From assembly GCF_900110575.1 (NCBI RefSeq), contig NZ_FOEF01000004.1:62001-126000 (forward strand): a DNA stretch of 64,000 nt, written 5' to 3'. A program made the position numbers and the translations under genes. Source of the DNA: Amycolatopsis saalfeldensis (GTDB taxonomy: Bacteria; Actinomycetota; Actinomycetes; Mycobacteriales; Pseudonocardiaceae). The notes below the pieces were generated by a model, which was not told the origin of the DNA, searched no databases, and saw only the letters and a list, made by a program, of their open reading frames with translations. This document shows, piece by piece, positions 51,688 to 61,615 of the stretch; position 1 is the stretch's first letter; each line of letters begins with the position of its first letter.

Positions 51688-52596
51688 TTAGCTGGTCAGC
51701 GGCTCGGCGAAGACCTCGCGCGCGGCGGCGACGAGGTCCGCGAGGTCGCCGGAGTCGCCCCGGTCACGTCGCCAGACCAGGTTGGTGTCCAGCTCGGGCC
51801 GGAAATCCGTGAACGGCAGCACGGCCATGTTCTCCAGCCGGTACAGCTGCATGGGGCTGGCCTCGTCCAACATGGAAATGGAGAAGGCGAGCCCGGAGGA
51901 AATGATTTCGGAAACGCCGCCGTAACCGGTGTTGGACAGTTTGATGCGTTTTTTGATGCCGAGTGAAGTCAATTGGTGGTCGAGCTGCTCGAAATACGCC
52001 GGGGTGGATTCCTCGGGTGAGGCGACGTAGGCGTAGCCGGTCAGCTCCGAAAGGCTCACGGCTTCGCGCCCGGCGAACTGGTCGGCCGGGACGACGGCGC
52101 CGAGCCGCTCGGTCATCACCGGCAGCGAGTCGAGCGCCGGGTCGGCGACCGGCATCCGGGCCAGTGCCAGCGCCAGCTTCCCCTCCTGGACGGCGGCGAG
52201 CAGGTCCGGGCTCGCCCCGGGCCAGCGCTTCAGCTCGAACCGGTCGCGCACGCGCTCGGCGAGGGCGTTCACCCGGTCGCGCAGGTCCGGGTGCACCCCG
52301 GCGGGCATGCCGAGGAAAACGGTGCTGCGCTGGGGTTTCGTCGCCTCGCGCAGCCGCCACGGGATGGCGTTCACCTGCTCCAGGATGTCGCGCGCCAGCG
52401 GCAGCAGCGCGGTGCCCGCGGGAGTGAGCGTGACGTGGTGGGTGCTGCGGTCGAACAGCTGCTGGCCCAGCTCGTGCTCCAGGTCCTTGACCCGCTGGCT
52501 GAGCGGCGACGCGGCCATGTGCAGCCTGCGGGCGGCGGCGGAGAAGTTGAGCTCCTCGGCGACGGCCACGAAGTAACGCAGGTGCAGCATTTCCAC
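51688..52596 (-). CDS. LysR-family regulator
   Basis: The 302-aa LysR protein has HTH sequence LRYFVAVAEELNFSAAARRLHMAASPLSQRVKDLE (residues 6-40) and a C-terminal effector domain. It lies directly upstream of and in the same direction as the CoA operon, separated by 126 bp with a strong inverted repeat. It is the likely activator, with a CoA ester or acid as inducer. Confidence 0.88.
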   Translation of the reverse strand: MEMLHLRYFVAVAEELNFSAAARRLHMAASPLSQRVKDLEHELGQQLFDRSTHHVTLTPAGTALLPLARDILEQVNAIPWRLREATKPQRSTVFLGMPAGVHPDLRDRVNALAERVRDRFELKRWPGASPDLLAAVQEGKLALALARMPVADPALDSLPVMTERLGAVVPADQFAGREAVSLSELTGYAYVASPEESTPAYFEQLDHQLTSLGIKKRIKLSNTGYGGVSEIISSGLAFSISMLDEASPMQLYRLENMAVLPFTDFRPELDTNLVWRRDRGDSGDLADLVAAAREVFAEPLTS

Positions 52597-52660
52597 GGCG
52601 GTCAGCCTAACGGCCGGTGGCGGCCGGGCCGGGACTCCGCCACCCCCGCCGTGACCGGGT

Positions 52661-53434
52661 TCACCAGGTCGGGACGAGCCCGCCGTCGATCCGGAGGTCC
52701 GCGCCGGTGACGTTCGCGGACCGGTCGCCCGCCAGGTAGAGCACCGCGTCGGCGACTTCCTCGGGCTGGGTGAACCGGCCGGTGACCGAGTCCTTCGCCG
52801 CGCCCCGCACCACGTCGTCGGCGGTCTGGCCGGTGGCGCGCGAGACGGTGTCCGCCACGCCGCCTTCGCCGAGCCACAACGCGGTGGCGACGGGGCCGGG
52901 GCTGATGGTGTTCACGCGCACGCCGTCGCCGCCGACCTCGCGCGCGAGTGCTTTGCAGAAGTTCGCCAACGCCGCCTTGGCCGCGCCGTAGTCGATCACC
53001 GCGGGGTCGGCGAGCGTGCTGTTGACCGAGCTGACGGTGATGATCGAGCCGCGCCCGGCGGCGAGCATCCCGGGCAGCACGGCGCGGGTGGCGCGGACGG
53101 CGGCCATCAGGTTCAGCTCCAGCGACCGCGCCCACAGCTCGTCGGTCACCGCCAGGAAGCCGCCGGTGCGGGCCGGCGCGGAGCCGACGTTGTTGACCAG
53201 GATGTCCACCCGCTCGCCCGCGGCGGCGACCAGCTCGGCCGGCCCGCCCGGCTCCGCGAGGTCGACCTCCACCACGCGGACGGCGTCACCCAGCTCGGCC
53301 AGCTCGGGGCTCGACCGGCGCGCGCCCGCGACCACGCGCACGCCCTCGTCGGCCAGCCGCCGCGTGACGGCGAGCCCGATACCCCGGCTCGCTCCGGTGA
53401 CGACCGCGATGCGGCCCTTGAGTCCCAGGTCCAT
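52661..53434 (-). CDS. Short-chain dehydrogenase/reductase
   Basis: The 257-aa classical SDR has TGASRGIG (residues 14-21), NNVG, catalytic SSVNS and YGAAK, and C-terminal YLAGDRSANVTGADLRIDGG. It is a FabG-like NAD(P)H oxidoreductase of unknown substrate. A TetR gene on the same strand lies 95 bp upstream and may control it. Confidence 0.88.
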   Translation of the reverse strand: MDLGLKGRIAVVTGASRGIGLAVTRRLADEGVRVVAGARRSSPELAELGDAVRVVEVDLAEPGGPAELVAAAGERVDILVNNVGSAPARTGGFLAVTDELWARSLELNLMAAVRATRAVLPGMLAAGRGSIITVSSVNSTLADPAVIDYGAAKAALANFCKALAREVGGDGVRVNTISPGPVATALWLGEGGVADTVSRATGQTADDVVRGAAKDSVTGRFTQPEEVADAVLYLAGDRSANVTGADLRIDGGLVPTW

Positions 53435-53529
53435 GACCGGCTCCGTCCTCGCGGCCGGCACCGGTCGCGGCCGGTCGAGCGTAGCCGTCGGGGGAGGGGG
53501 AAGCGCCGGAATTGTGCGGCTTGCGGGGA

Positions 53530-54066
53530 TCAGGCCGGTGCGCTGCCGCGGCGCAGCAGGGTCAGCAGGTGGTCCGTGCGGGCCGCTGGCGCGCCCGAGA
53601 GCGCGATCCCGGTGGCCAGCAGGAGCAGGTCCAGCGGCTCGACGTCGCCGGCGAGCCGGGCGCGGGCGGCGAGCGCGGCCGCGGTGGCGTTGATCGTCCC
53701 GTGCCACTCGGCGAACCGGGCCTCGCGGTCGCCTGGTTCGTCCGAAATGGACAGTGCCAGCTCGCGTTTGTCCTTGACGTGCTCGACGAACCGGCGCAGC
53801 CACTGGTACAGCGCTTTGTCCGGGTCCGGCGACGACAGCAGTGCTTCGCCTTCCGCGCGCAACGTTTCGACCTCACCCGCGTAAACGGCGGCGAGCAGTT
53901 CCCGGCGGTTCGGGAAGTGCCGGTACATCGTCGCGTTGCCGACGCCGGCGTGCCGGGCCACCCGGTCGAGCGGCGCGCCCGGCCCGTCCGCGGCGAAGAC
54001 CTCCCGTGCGGCGGCGAGCAGCAGGGCGCGGTTGTCCCGCGCGTCCGCCCGGAGTTGCTTGGCCAT
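53530..54066 (-). CDS. TetR-family repressor
   Basis: The 178-aa TetR protein has HTH PLDRVARHAGVGNATMYRHFPNRRELLAAVY (about 34-64) and a SbtR-like C-terminal domain. It starts at ATG 54066, beside two palindromes shared with the divergent SnoaL gene. That gene, and perhaps the SDR downstream, are the expected targets. Confidence 0.88.
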   Translation of the reverse strand: MAKQLRADARDNRALLLAAAREVFAADGPGAPLDRVARHAGVGNATMYRHFPNRRELLAAVYAGEVETLRAEGEALLSSPDPDKALYQWLRRFVEHVKDKRELALSISDEPGDREARFAEWHGTINATAAALAARARLAGDVEPLDLLLLATGIALSGAPAARTDHLLTLLRRGSAPA

Positions 54067-54081
54067 CAAGGACTCCTTGCC

Positions 54082-54136
54082 AATCGGGGAGGTCCCCGGT
54101 TAGTGTACGGGCGGTCAACCGGGGAACTCCCCGGTT
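54082..54136. promoter_or_regulatory. Tandem palindromic TetR operators
   Basis: Two related 20-bp palindromes, AATCGGGGAGGTCCCCGGTT (54082-54101) and AACCGGGGAACTCCCCGGTT (54117-54136), are spaced 35 bp start to start between the divergent TetR and SnoaL genes. Each covers one promoter region, as in other dual-operator TetR systems. Confidence 0.65.
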
Positions 54137-54155
54137 AGCGTCGGAAGGAGCGGTC

Positions 54156-54545
54156 ATGGAACCGGCCGAGGTGCACCGCCTGGTGGTCGAGCACGCCTTC
54201 ACCGAGGAAGGCCTGCGCTACCTCGCCCCGGACGTCGTCGACCATCGCGGCGGCGCGGGCGGCGACCACGTGGGTCTCGACGCCTGGCGGGAGAAGTGGG
54301 AGGCCTTGTCCCGCGGTGATTTCACGCCCGGATTGAGCGAGCTGTCCGTGCGCGTCGAGCAGAATGTCAGCGCGGGCGAGTTCTCCGTGAACCGCTACAC
54401 CAGCTCCGGCACGGAGACCGCCACCGGGCGCCGTTATTCGGTGACCAGTATGGACATGATCCGGGTGCGCGAGGGCCGGATCGTCGAGCACTGGGCGCTG
54501 ATGGACGTCACGGACCGGGCGGCTCAGCTGCGATCGGACCGGTAG
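54156..54545 (+). CDS. SnoaL-like polyketide-cyclase-fold protein
   Basis: The 129-aa protein is an NTF2-fold SnoaL-type protein: FTEEGLRYLAPDVVDHRGG (about 13-31), then GLDAWREKWEALSRGDFTPG, and the ending IRVREGRIVEHWALMD. Members isomerise, cyclise or hydrolyse small substrates, or simply bind them. It is divergent from a TetR repressor with strong operators, so it is probably induced by its substrate. Its 3' end overlaps the histidine kinase gene by 38 bp. Confidence 0.82.
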   Translation: MEPAEVHRLVVEHAFTEEGLRYLAPDVVDHRGGAGGDHVGLDAWREKWEALSRGDFTPGLSELSVRVEQNVSAGEFSVNRYTSSGTETATGRRYSVTSMDMIRVREGRIVEHWALMDVTDRAAQLRSDR

Positions 54546-55913
54546 CCATCGGGTCGCCGGTGATCGGCAGGGTGATCGTGAACGCCGCCCCGCCCTCGGG
54601 TGCCGGGCCGGCGGTCAGCGTGCCGCCCATGCGCGTGACGAGCGCGTGCACCAGTGCCAGCCCGATGCCGGAGCCGACCGGGCGGCGGTCGCGGTAGCGG
54701 GCGTTCAGCACGCCGCGCTGGAACGCCACGTCGTAGTCCTCCGGCGCGAGTCCGGGGCCGCCGTCGCGGACGGACAGGCGCGCGTCCGGTCCCGCGGTGA
54801 GGGCGAAGACCATCGGCGCGCCCGCGGGGGTGGCGCGCAGGGCGTTTTCGGCGAGCCCGTCGACGACCTGGTGCAGCCGCCGCGCGTCGGCGACCACGGG
54901 CACCGGGGCGTGGGGGAGCAACACCGACAGCGGCACGTTTTCGCGCTCGCAACGCAGCTGCCAGACCTCCGCGCAGTCGCGGACCAGTGCGGTGAGGTCG
55001 ATCGTCGCGAGGTCGAGGCGGAACTCGTCGGCGCCGAGGCGGGCGAGTTCGAGCAGGTCGCTGACCAGCCGTTCGAGCCGCTGGGCTTCGCGGTGGATGG
55101 TCTGCCCGGCGCGGCGCGCGTCCGGGCCTTCGGCGACGCCGTCGGCGATCGCCTCGGCGAAACCGGTGACCGCGGTGAGCGGCGTGCGCAGCTCGTGCGA
55201 AACCGAAAGCAGGAATTCCCGCTGGCGGGCTTCGCTGTGGGCGAGCGCGTCGGCCAGCGCGTTCAGCGAGCCCGCGACCTCGGCGACCTCGGCCGGGCCT
55301 TCCACGGGCACGCGCACGTCACGCCGCCCGGTGCGCAGGCTCCCGGCGACGGCGGCCGCGCGGCGCAGCGGACGGCCCAGCAGCCGCCCGCTCACGAACC
55401 CCGCCACGGCGGCCACGAGCAGCCCGATGCCGAGCGCGAGCGCGATGTTGCGCACCAGCGCGCGTTGCGTGGCCTCACCGCTGCGGGTGGGCTGGACCAG
55501 CGCGAACGCCGCCCCGGACCCGCCGACGTCACGGACCTCCACGAGGTACTGCACCGAATCGATGGTCACCCGCGCCGAGTGGTCCTGCCCGGACGCCAGC
55601 CCGGCGCGCCCGGCCGCGCGCACCGGCACCGCCTCGCCGACCTCCTGCCCGCCCGGGCGCCGCACGACCACCGCGATGCCCTGGCCGCGCACCACGTCGG
55701 CCACCTTGCCGACGCCGAGCCGGTTGCCGATGCCGGTCGGGTCGAGCTGGCTGGCCACGACGTCGGCCTGGGCCTTCAGGGACTGCTGGAGCACGGTGTC
55801 GCCGGTGGTGCGGACCAGCCGCGCCGCCACCAGGCCCGCCACGATCACCGCGACCCCGGCCACGGCCAGGCACACCACGGTGATCCTCAGCGCGAGGGTG
55901 GTCCGCGGCCGGC

Positions 55914-55917
<4 letters not shown>
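54508..55917 (-). CDS. Sensor histidine kinase
   Basis: The 469-aa kinase has two transmembrane helices (LRITVVCLAVAGVAVIVAGLVAARL near 10-34 and ALALGIGLLVAAVAGFVSGRLLG near 165-187) around an extracellular sensor of about 130 residues. A HAMP domain follows, then the H-box SVSHELRTPLTAVTGF with His near 241, the N-box region LAENALRATPAG and the G-box RDGGPGLA. It phosphorylates the response regulator encoded just upstream, to which it is coupled by GTGA. Confidence 0.93.
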
Positions 55918-56600
<683 letters not shown>

Positions 56601-56650
56601 ACGGGCTCCCGTCTCCTCGGCCGGCTACGTCGGGGGAGACGCTACGCGGG

Positions 56651-56845
56651 TCACGGCGAGCCGTCGCCCGCCATGTCGGAGCCGATGCCGTCGAGGGTCG
56701 ACTGGATGCCGTTCAGCTCGCTGGTCGCCGCCGCGCCGCCGTCGGGCGCGGCCGAGCCGCCACCACCAGCGCCGTCGCACGCGGTGACGCCGAGGAGCAC
56801 GAGCGCGGCCGCCCCGACCGCGGCCGCGAACCGCGCTGTCCTCAC
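56651..56845 (-). CDS. Small lipoprotein, 64 aa
   Basis: The peptide begins with a signal sequence (FAAAVGAAALVLLGVTAC) ending in the lipobox LGVTAC, so Cys at about residue 23 would be lipidated. The mature part of about 40 residues is Gly/Ala-rich, with a short helix SELNGIQSTLDGIGSDM. The GTG start overlaps the stop of the preceding secreted-protein gene. It lies 50 bp before the response regulator. No family is known to me. Confidence 0.72.
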   Translation of the reverse strand: MRTARFAAAVGAAALVLLGVTACDGAGGGGSAAPDGGAAATSELNGIQSTLDGIGSDMAGDGSP

Positions 56846-57267
56846 TTCGTCCCCGCCGGCTTGCAGTGCGCCGAGGCGAAGGCGTCGAGCTTCTGCTTGG
56901 CGTCGGCGAGCTGGCTGATCCGGGCCTGACGCTGGTCGGCGCGCTTCTGCAGCCGGTCGGCCGCGGCGGTGTGGCCCTTGGCCTTCTGGTCGGCCGAGCG
57001 GGCCTTGAGGTTGGCCACGGACCCGGCCACCTCGGCACCGCCGTTGATCCGCTGGGTCAGGTTCTGGGTGCGCTTCTGCAGCTTCGGCACCCAGTCGCCG
57101 CAGACCTGCTGCGATTCTTCGGGGCTCAGGGTGATCGGCGCGACCGCCGCCGGCTGTGACGGCGGCGGGCTGGTCTGCGCCGAAGCCAGTGGCGTGATCG
57201 CCAGCAGCCCGGCCGCGATTCCGCCGCCCGCCAGCGCCAGCCGCCGCGTCCAGGTGGTTGTCCGCAT
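56842..57267 (-). CDS. Small secreted helical protein, 141 aa
   Basis: A Sec signal peptide (LALAGGGIAAGLLAITPLASA, cleavage ASA-Q near residue 30) precedes a helical, Lys/Gln/Asp-rich domain with one Cys near each end (QQVCGDWV and SAHCKP), which may form a disulfide bridge. Coiled-coil-like repeats of Ala, Asp and Lys run from about 85 to 130. It heads a four-gene unit with a lipoprotein and a two-component system, so it may be a periplasmic-side sensing accessory. The function is not established. Confidence 0.72.
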   Translation of the reverse strand: MRTTTWTRRLALAGGGIAAGLLAITPLASAQTSPPPSQPAAVAPITLSPEESQQVCGDWVPKLQKRTQNLTQRINGGAEVAGSVANLKARSADQKAKGHTAAADRLQKRADQRQARISQLADAKQKLDAFASAHCKPAGTK

Positions 57268-57370
57268 GGTGCTCCTTCCCGTGACCGGAGTCTTTCCGGG
57301 CATGGGAAGGAGCCTCGCGCCCCGGTGTTCGGGGGGTGTCGGGCGAATGTTCGGGTTCGGTAAAGGCGGC

Positions 57371-58522
57371 TCAGGCGGTGCCGAGACGGTGCAGGACCGC
57401 CGCGGCCAGCGCCGTGCGTTCCAGCATGCCCTCGACGCTGATGTGCTCGTGCCGGGCGTGCGCGCCGTCGCCGACGGCGCCGAAACCGTCGAGGACCGGG
57501 TGGCCCAGCGCGGCGACGAAGTTGCCGTCACTGGCGCCGCCGACCGAGCACTCGCGCAGGGTGACGCCGAGGTCCGCGGCCAGCTCGCGCGCCACCTCGA
57601 ACAGGCTCGCGATGGCCTCCGAACGCTCCATCACCGGCCGGTTCCAGCCGCCCTCCACCGTGACCGTCGCCCGGGGGTCGTGGGCGGTCAGCGCGGCCAG
57701 GCCGGCGTCGATCCGGGCGGCCTCCGGCGCGCTGGTCACGCGCACGTCGATCTCGCCCCGGGCCGCGCCCGCGACCACGTTCTGGCGGCTGCCGCCGGAG
57801 ATCACGCCGACGTTCACCGTCGTGCCCGCCGCCGGGTCGGACAGCGCGTGCAGCGCCAGGATCGCCCGCGCCAGCTCGTCGACGGCGCTCGCGCCCTTCG
57901 CCGGGTCGAGGCCGGCGTGCGATTCGACGCCGGCCGCGTGCACCTGGAAGAGGCCGACGCCCTTGCGCGCGGTCTTGACCGCGCCGTCCGCGCTCGCCTC
58001 GAACACCAGCGTCGCGCGGGTGCCCGCGGCGGCCGCCTCGATCACCGGGCGGGAGGCGGGGCTGCCGATCTCCTCGTCGCCGTTGAGCACCAGCCGCACC
58101 GCCGGGCGGGGGAGACCGGCGGCGTCGAGCGCCCGCAGCGCCCACACCGCGTGCACCAGCCCGGACTTCATGTCGAAGACCCCGGGCCCGCTCGCCCGGT
58201 CACCGTCCACAGTGAACGGCCACCCGGCGAGCGTGCCCAGCGGCCACACCGTGTCGTAATGGCAAAGCAGGAGGACGGGCTGCCCGCCGGACCCGGGGTA
58301 GTCGTAGACCTTGATGTCGCCGTGACGGCCGCCGTCGAAGTCGCGCACCGAAGCGGGCTCGCCCAGCCGCTCGCGGAGCCATCCGTCCACCCAGGACAGT
58401 CCGCGGTTCAGGCTTTCCTTGTCGTCGCTGGGGGTTTCGATGCCGACGTACTCGGCGAGGTCGGCGAGCAGGTCTTCGCGGTGCGCGCGCACCCACTCGT
58501 GCAGGTCCCGGATCCCGGTCAC
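57371..58522 (-). CDS. M20-family metallopeptidase (carboxypeptidase G2-like)
   Basis: The 383-aa enzyme has LLLCHYDTVWPLGT (first zinc His and the conserved Asp), FDMKSGL (bridging Asp), NGDEEIGSPAS (catalytic Glu pair) and the C-terminal HARHEHISVEGM ligand. This is the glutamate-carboxypeptidase/CPG2 branch, which removes C-terminal Glu or similar groups from amides. It is the last gene of the six-gene operon. GTG 58522 overlaps the upstream stop (GTGA). Confidence 0.9.
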   Translation of the reverse strand: MTGIRDLHEWVRAHREDLLADLAEYVGIETPSDDKESLNRGLSWVDGWLRERLGEPASVRDFDGGRHGDIKVYDYPGSGGQPVLLLCHYDTVWPLGTLAGWPFTVDGDRASGPGVFDMKSGLVHAVWALRALDAAGLPRPAVRLVLNGDEEIGSPASRPVIEAAAAGTRATLVFEASADGAVKTARKGVGLFQVHAAGVESHAGLDPAKGASAVDELARAILALHALSDPAAGTTVNVGVISGGSRQNVVAGAARGEIDVRVTSAPEAARIDAGLAALTAHDPRATVTVEGGWNRPVMERSEAIASLFEVARELAADLGVTLRECSVGGASDGNFVAALGHPVLDGFGAVGDGAHARHEHISVEGMLERTALAAAVLHRLGTA

Positions 58523-59526
58523 AGGTGCCGCTCCAGTTCGTTCAGGTGGTCCTCGGACATGGGCGTGCCGGCTTCGACGTCGCCCAGCCGCTCGAGCATC
58601 GCCGAGAGCAGCGGTACTTCGACGCCGAGGCGGGCCGCCTCCTCCAGCACCGGCGCGTAGTGGTGGTGCACCTCGACCGGGCGATGGCGGACGGCGATGT
58701 CGCGCCAGATCCCGCTGCGGTCCTTCGGCTGGGTGCGCAGCCACGCCACCAGCCGGTCGGTCGCGGCCTCGCGTCCCGCGGCGCCCGGTCGGTACGCGGC
58801 CGGGTCGAACTGGTCGAACGGCTCCAGCGTCCGCGCGCCCGCGACGGCGAAGACCTCCGCCGTGATCGTGTGCATCAGCGGCCGGTGCCGGTCGATCAGG
58901 TCGGCCATCGGCGCGTCGGCGAGCGCGGTGGTGGTGAGCATCGCGCCGAAGCCGAGCTTCGACCACAGGTAACCCTCGACGTTCGCGGTCGCCTTCGCCG
59001 GGCCCCACGCCTGAAGGTCGGCGACGACCTCCTCGACGCGGCCGGTGATCCGGCCGTCCGGTTCACCGACGACCAGCGCGCCCAGCCCGCCGTCGCGCAC
59101 CACCCCGGGCTCGACCACGTCGGCGAACAGGTTCACGAACGCGCCCACCGTGCGGCCGGCGCCGACGAACGACGCGATCAGCGCCTCGTTCAGCCCGTTC
59201 TGCAACGACACCACGAACCCGTCGCGGGCCAGCCGCGGCTCCAGCCACTGGAGCACCGGCTCGGTGGCCTGCGCCTTCACCGCGAGCAGCACCCGGCCCA
59301 GCTCCGGCGGCGCCTCCTCCGGGACGAACGCCGGGACCTCCACCCGCTCGTCGCCCTCGGGCCGCCGCAGGGTGAGGCCGCGCTCCCGGATCGCGGCGAC
59401 GTGCGCGGGATCGGCGTCGACGATCACCACCGGGTGCCCGGCACGCGCGAGGTGGAACGCGAGCGTCCCGCCGATCGCGCCGCCGCCCACGACGGTGTAA
59501 GCGCGGCGCTCGTCAGACCCGGACAT
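58519..59526 (-). CDS. Ketopantoate-reductase-like oxidoreductase (ApbA/PanE family)
   Basis: The 335-aa NADPH-dependent enzyme has VGGGAIGGTLAFHLARAG (residues about 12-29), LAVKAQAT and LQNGLNE, then a C-terminal helical domain with LWSKLGFGAMLTTTALAD, where the catalytic Lys of PanE-type enzymes lies. The family reduces 2-keto acids such as ketopantoate. In this catabolic operon it may run on a related substrate. Its start overlaps the SDR 3' end by 14 bp. Confidence 0.85.
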   Translation of the reverse strand: MSGSDERRAYTVVGGGAIGGTLAFHLARAGHPVVIVDADPAHVAAIRERGLTLRRPEGDERVEVPAFVPEEAPPELGRVLLAVKAQATEPVLQWLEPRLARDGFVVSLQNGLNEALIASFVGAGRTVGAFVNLFADVVEPGVVRDGGLGALVVGEPDGRITGRVEEVVADLQAWGPAKATANVEGYLWSKLGFGAMLTTTALADAPMADLIDRHRPLMHTITAEVFAVAGARTLEPFDQFDPAAYRPGAAGREAATDRLVAWLRTQPKDRSGIWRDIAVRHRPVEVHHHYAPVLEEAARLGVEVPLLSAMLERLGDVEAGTPMSEDHLNELERHL

Positions 59527-60310
59527 CCTGCCCCATTCCCTGCTGTGCCAAGGTTTCCCCGGCCCAGTGCAGCGGCAGCCCGGTGGTGCCCGCGGTCGAG
59601 CCGCCGTCCACGCGCAGCACCGCGCCGGTGATCCACCGGGCCTCGTCGCCGGCCAGCCAGAACACGGCGTCGGCGATCTCGCGCGGCTCGCCGCGGCGGC
59701 CGAGCGGGTTCACCGCCACGGCCGCGGCGTAGGCCTCGGTGACCGGATTGGCCTCGCTGTCCACGGTGACGAACCCGGGGCTGACGGCGTTCACGCGGAT
59801 GCCGTGGCCGCCCAGCTCCACCGCGCACGCCTTGGTCACCATCTCCAGCGCGGCCTTCGACGTCGCGTAGTGCGCGGCGCCGGGCCGGGCGCGGGTGGCC
59901 GCGCCCGAGGAGATGTTGACCACCGCGCCCGGCATCCGGCTCGCCACGTGCTGCCGTCCGAACGCGACAGTGGTGAGCAGCGCGGCGCGCACGTTGACGT
60001 CCTGCACCCGGTCCCAGATCGCCGCCGTCATCTCCAGCAGCGGGGTGGCCGGGTAGCTGCCCGCGGCGTTGACCAGCACGTCCACCGGGCCGGCGCGGTC
60101 GACGAGCCCTTCCGCGTACCCGGTGTCCGCGAGGTCGCCCGGCAGTTCGGCGACCTCGGCGCGGTGCCGCTCCCGCAGTCGCGAGGCCACTGTGGACAGT
60201 TCCGCCGGACGGAGGTCGGACAGGACGAGCCGGGCGCCCGCGGCGGCGAACCGGTCCGCGATCGCGGACCCGATCCCGCCGCCGGCGCCGGTGACGAGCA
60301 CGGTGCGCAC
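59513..60310 (-). CDS. Short-chain dehydrogenase/reductase
   Basis: The 265-aa SDR has TGAGGGIG (residues 7-14), NAAGSY, catalytic SSGAA and YATSK, and the C-terminal FWLAGDEARWITGAVLRVDGG. It carries an unusual tail of about 30 residues after the normal end of the fold. It begins with GTG directly at the end of the MHS transporter gene (no gap) and sits inside a tight operon. Confidence 0.88.
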   Translation of the reverse strand: MRTVLVTGAGGGIGSAIADRFAAAGARLVLSDLRPAELSTVASRLRERHRAEVAELPGDLADTGYAEGLVDRAGPVDVLVNAAGSYPATPLLEMTAAIWDRVQDVNVRAALLTTVAFGRQHVASRMPGAVVNISSGAATRARPGAAHYATSKAALEMVTKACAVELGGHGIRVNAVSPGFVTVDSEANPVTEAYAAAVAVNPLGRRGEPREIADAVFWLAGDEARWITGAVLRVDGGSTAGTTGLPLHWAGETLAQQGMGQDVRV

Positions 60311-61615
60311 TCAGATCTCCTTACCCTTGGTTTCCGGCATGGTGAGGTACACCGCGACGCCGATCAGCGCGGCGACCGCGACGTACACCCACACGAGATC
60401 GCCGTGGTGGTCGGCGTTGAGCCAGGTCGTGACGTACGGCGCGGTGCCGCCGAAGATCGCCACGGCCAGCGCGTACGGCAGGCCGATGCCGGTGGTCCGC
60501 ACCTCCGCCGGGAACTGCTCGGCCATGATCACCGCGCAGTTGGCCGAATAGCCGACGATCAGCACCAGGCCGATCAGCTCGATCACGAACACGCTCCAGA
60601 ACCCGTTGGACAGGAAGTGGAACGCGGGCCAGGCGAACACCAGGAACCCGGCGGCGAAGGCGGTCATCGTCGGCTTGCGGCCGATCCGGTCGGACAGCAG
60701 GCCGCCGAAGGGCAGCAGCACGATGAACACGACGATGGCCAGCGTGTTGGCCAGCAGCGCGGTCTTGAGCGGGATGCCGGTGGCCAGGTGCGCGTACGTC
60801 GGCATGTAGGTGACCCACACGTAGTAGATCAGCGTGCCGGCGATGGTCACCCCGGCCACGCGCAGCGCGGCGCCCGGGTGGTCGCGGACCATGGCGACCA
60901 GCGCGTTGCGCCTCGGTCCTTGGCGGATCCGGGTGAACGCCTCGGTCTCGTGCACCGAGCGCCGCAGCCACAGCCCGACCAGCCCCAGCAGCCCGGCGAG
61001 GCCGAAGGCCAGCCGCCAGCCCCAGCCGTGCAGGTCCGCGTCGGAGAGCGTGGAGTTGAGGATCGTGCCCAGCAGCGCCGCGATGAGCGAGCCCGCGCCC
61101 ACCGACACCTGCTGCCAGGACCCGGCGAACGCCCGTCGCCCGGCCGCGGCCGACTCGATCAGGAACGCCGACGAGGAGCCGAATTCGCCGCCCGCGGAGA
61201 AGCCCTGCACGAGCCGGGCGAGCAGCAGCACGATCGGCGCCGCGACGCCGATGTGGGTGTAGGTCGGGCACACCGCGATGACGATCGACGCCCCGGCCAT
61301 CAGCGAGATGGTGAGGGTGAGGCCCTTCTTGCGGCCGTGGCGGTCGGCGTACGCGCCGAGCACCGCGCCGCCGACCGGGCGCATCACGAACCCGACGGCG
61401 AACACGGCCAAAGTGGACAGCAGCGCCGTGGTGCCGTTGCCGCCGGCGAAGAACTGCCCGGCGAACACCGGGGCGAACGTGGCGTAGACGGCCCAGTCTA
61501 CCCATTCGACGGTGTTGCCGATGGCCCCGGCGAAGATCGCCTTGCGCTGCTGCGGGTTCAGCCGGTGCGTGGCCGGGGCGGTATCCGATGTGGACGAAAA
61601 AGAAGTGCTGGTCAT
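60311..61615 (-). CDS. MFS metabolite:H+ symporter (MHS family)
   Basis: The 434-aa transporter has about 12 helices. GAIGNTVEWVDWAVYATFAPVFAGQFF is the MHS first helix, GAYADRHGRKKGL the conserved loop, and LVQGFSAGGEFGSSSAFLIE the fourth and fifth helices. MHS proteins import carboxylates such as ketoglutarate, shikimate or proline/betaine. It probably brings in the substrate of the operon. The ATG overlaps the deacetylase stop (ATGA). Confidence 0.92.
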   Translation of the reverse strand: MTSTSFSSTSDTAPATHRLNPQQRKAIFAGAIGNTVEWVDWAVYATFAPVFAGQFFAGGNGTTALLSTLAVFAVGFVMRPVGGAVLGAYADRHGRKKGLTLTISLMAGASIVIAVCPTYTHIGVAAPIVLLLARLVQGFSAGGEFGSSSAFLIESAAAGRRAFAGSWQQVSVGAGSLIAALLGTILNSTLSDADLHGWGWRLAFGLAGLLGLVGLWLRRSVHETEAFTRIRQGPRRNALVAMVRDHPGAALRVAGVTIAGTLIYYVWVTYMPTYAHLATGIPLKTALLANTLAIVVFIVLLPFGGLLSDRIGRKPTMTAFAAGFLVFAWPAFHFLSNGFWSVFVIELIGLVLIVGYSANCAVIMAEQFPAEVRTTGIGLPYALAVAIFGGTAPYVTTWLNADHHGDLVWVYVAVAALIGVAVYLTMPETKGKEI

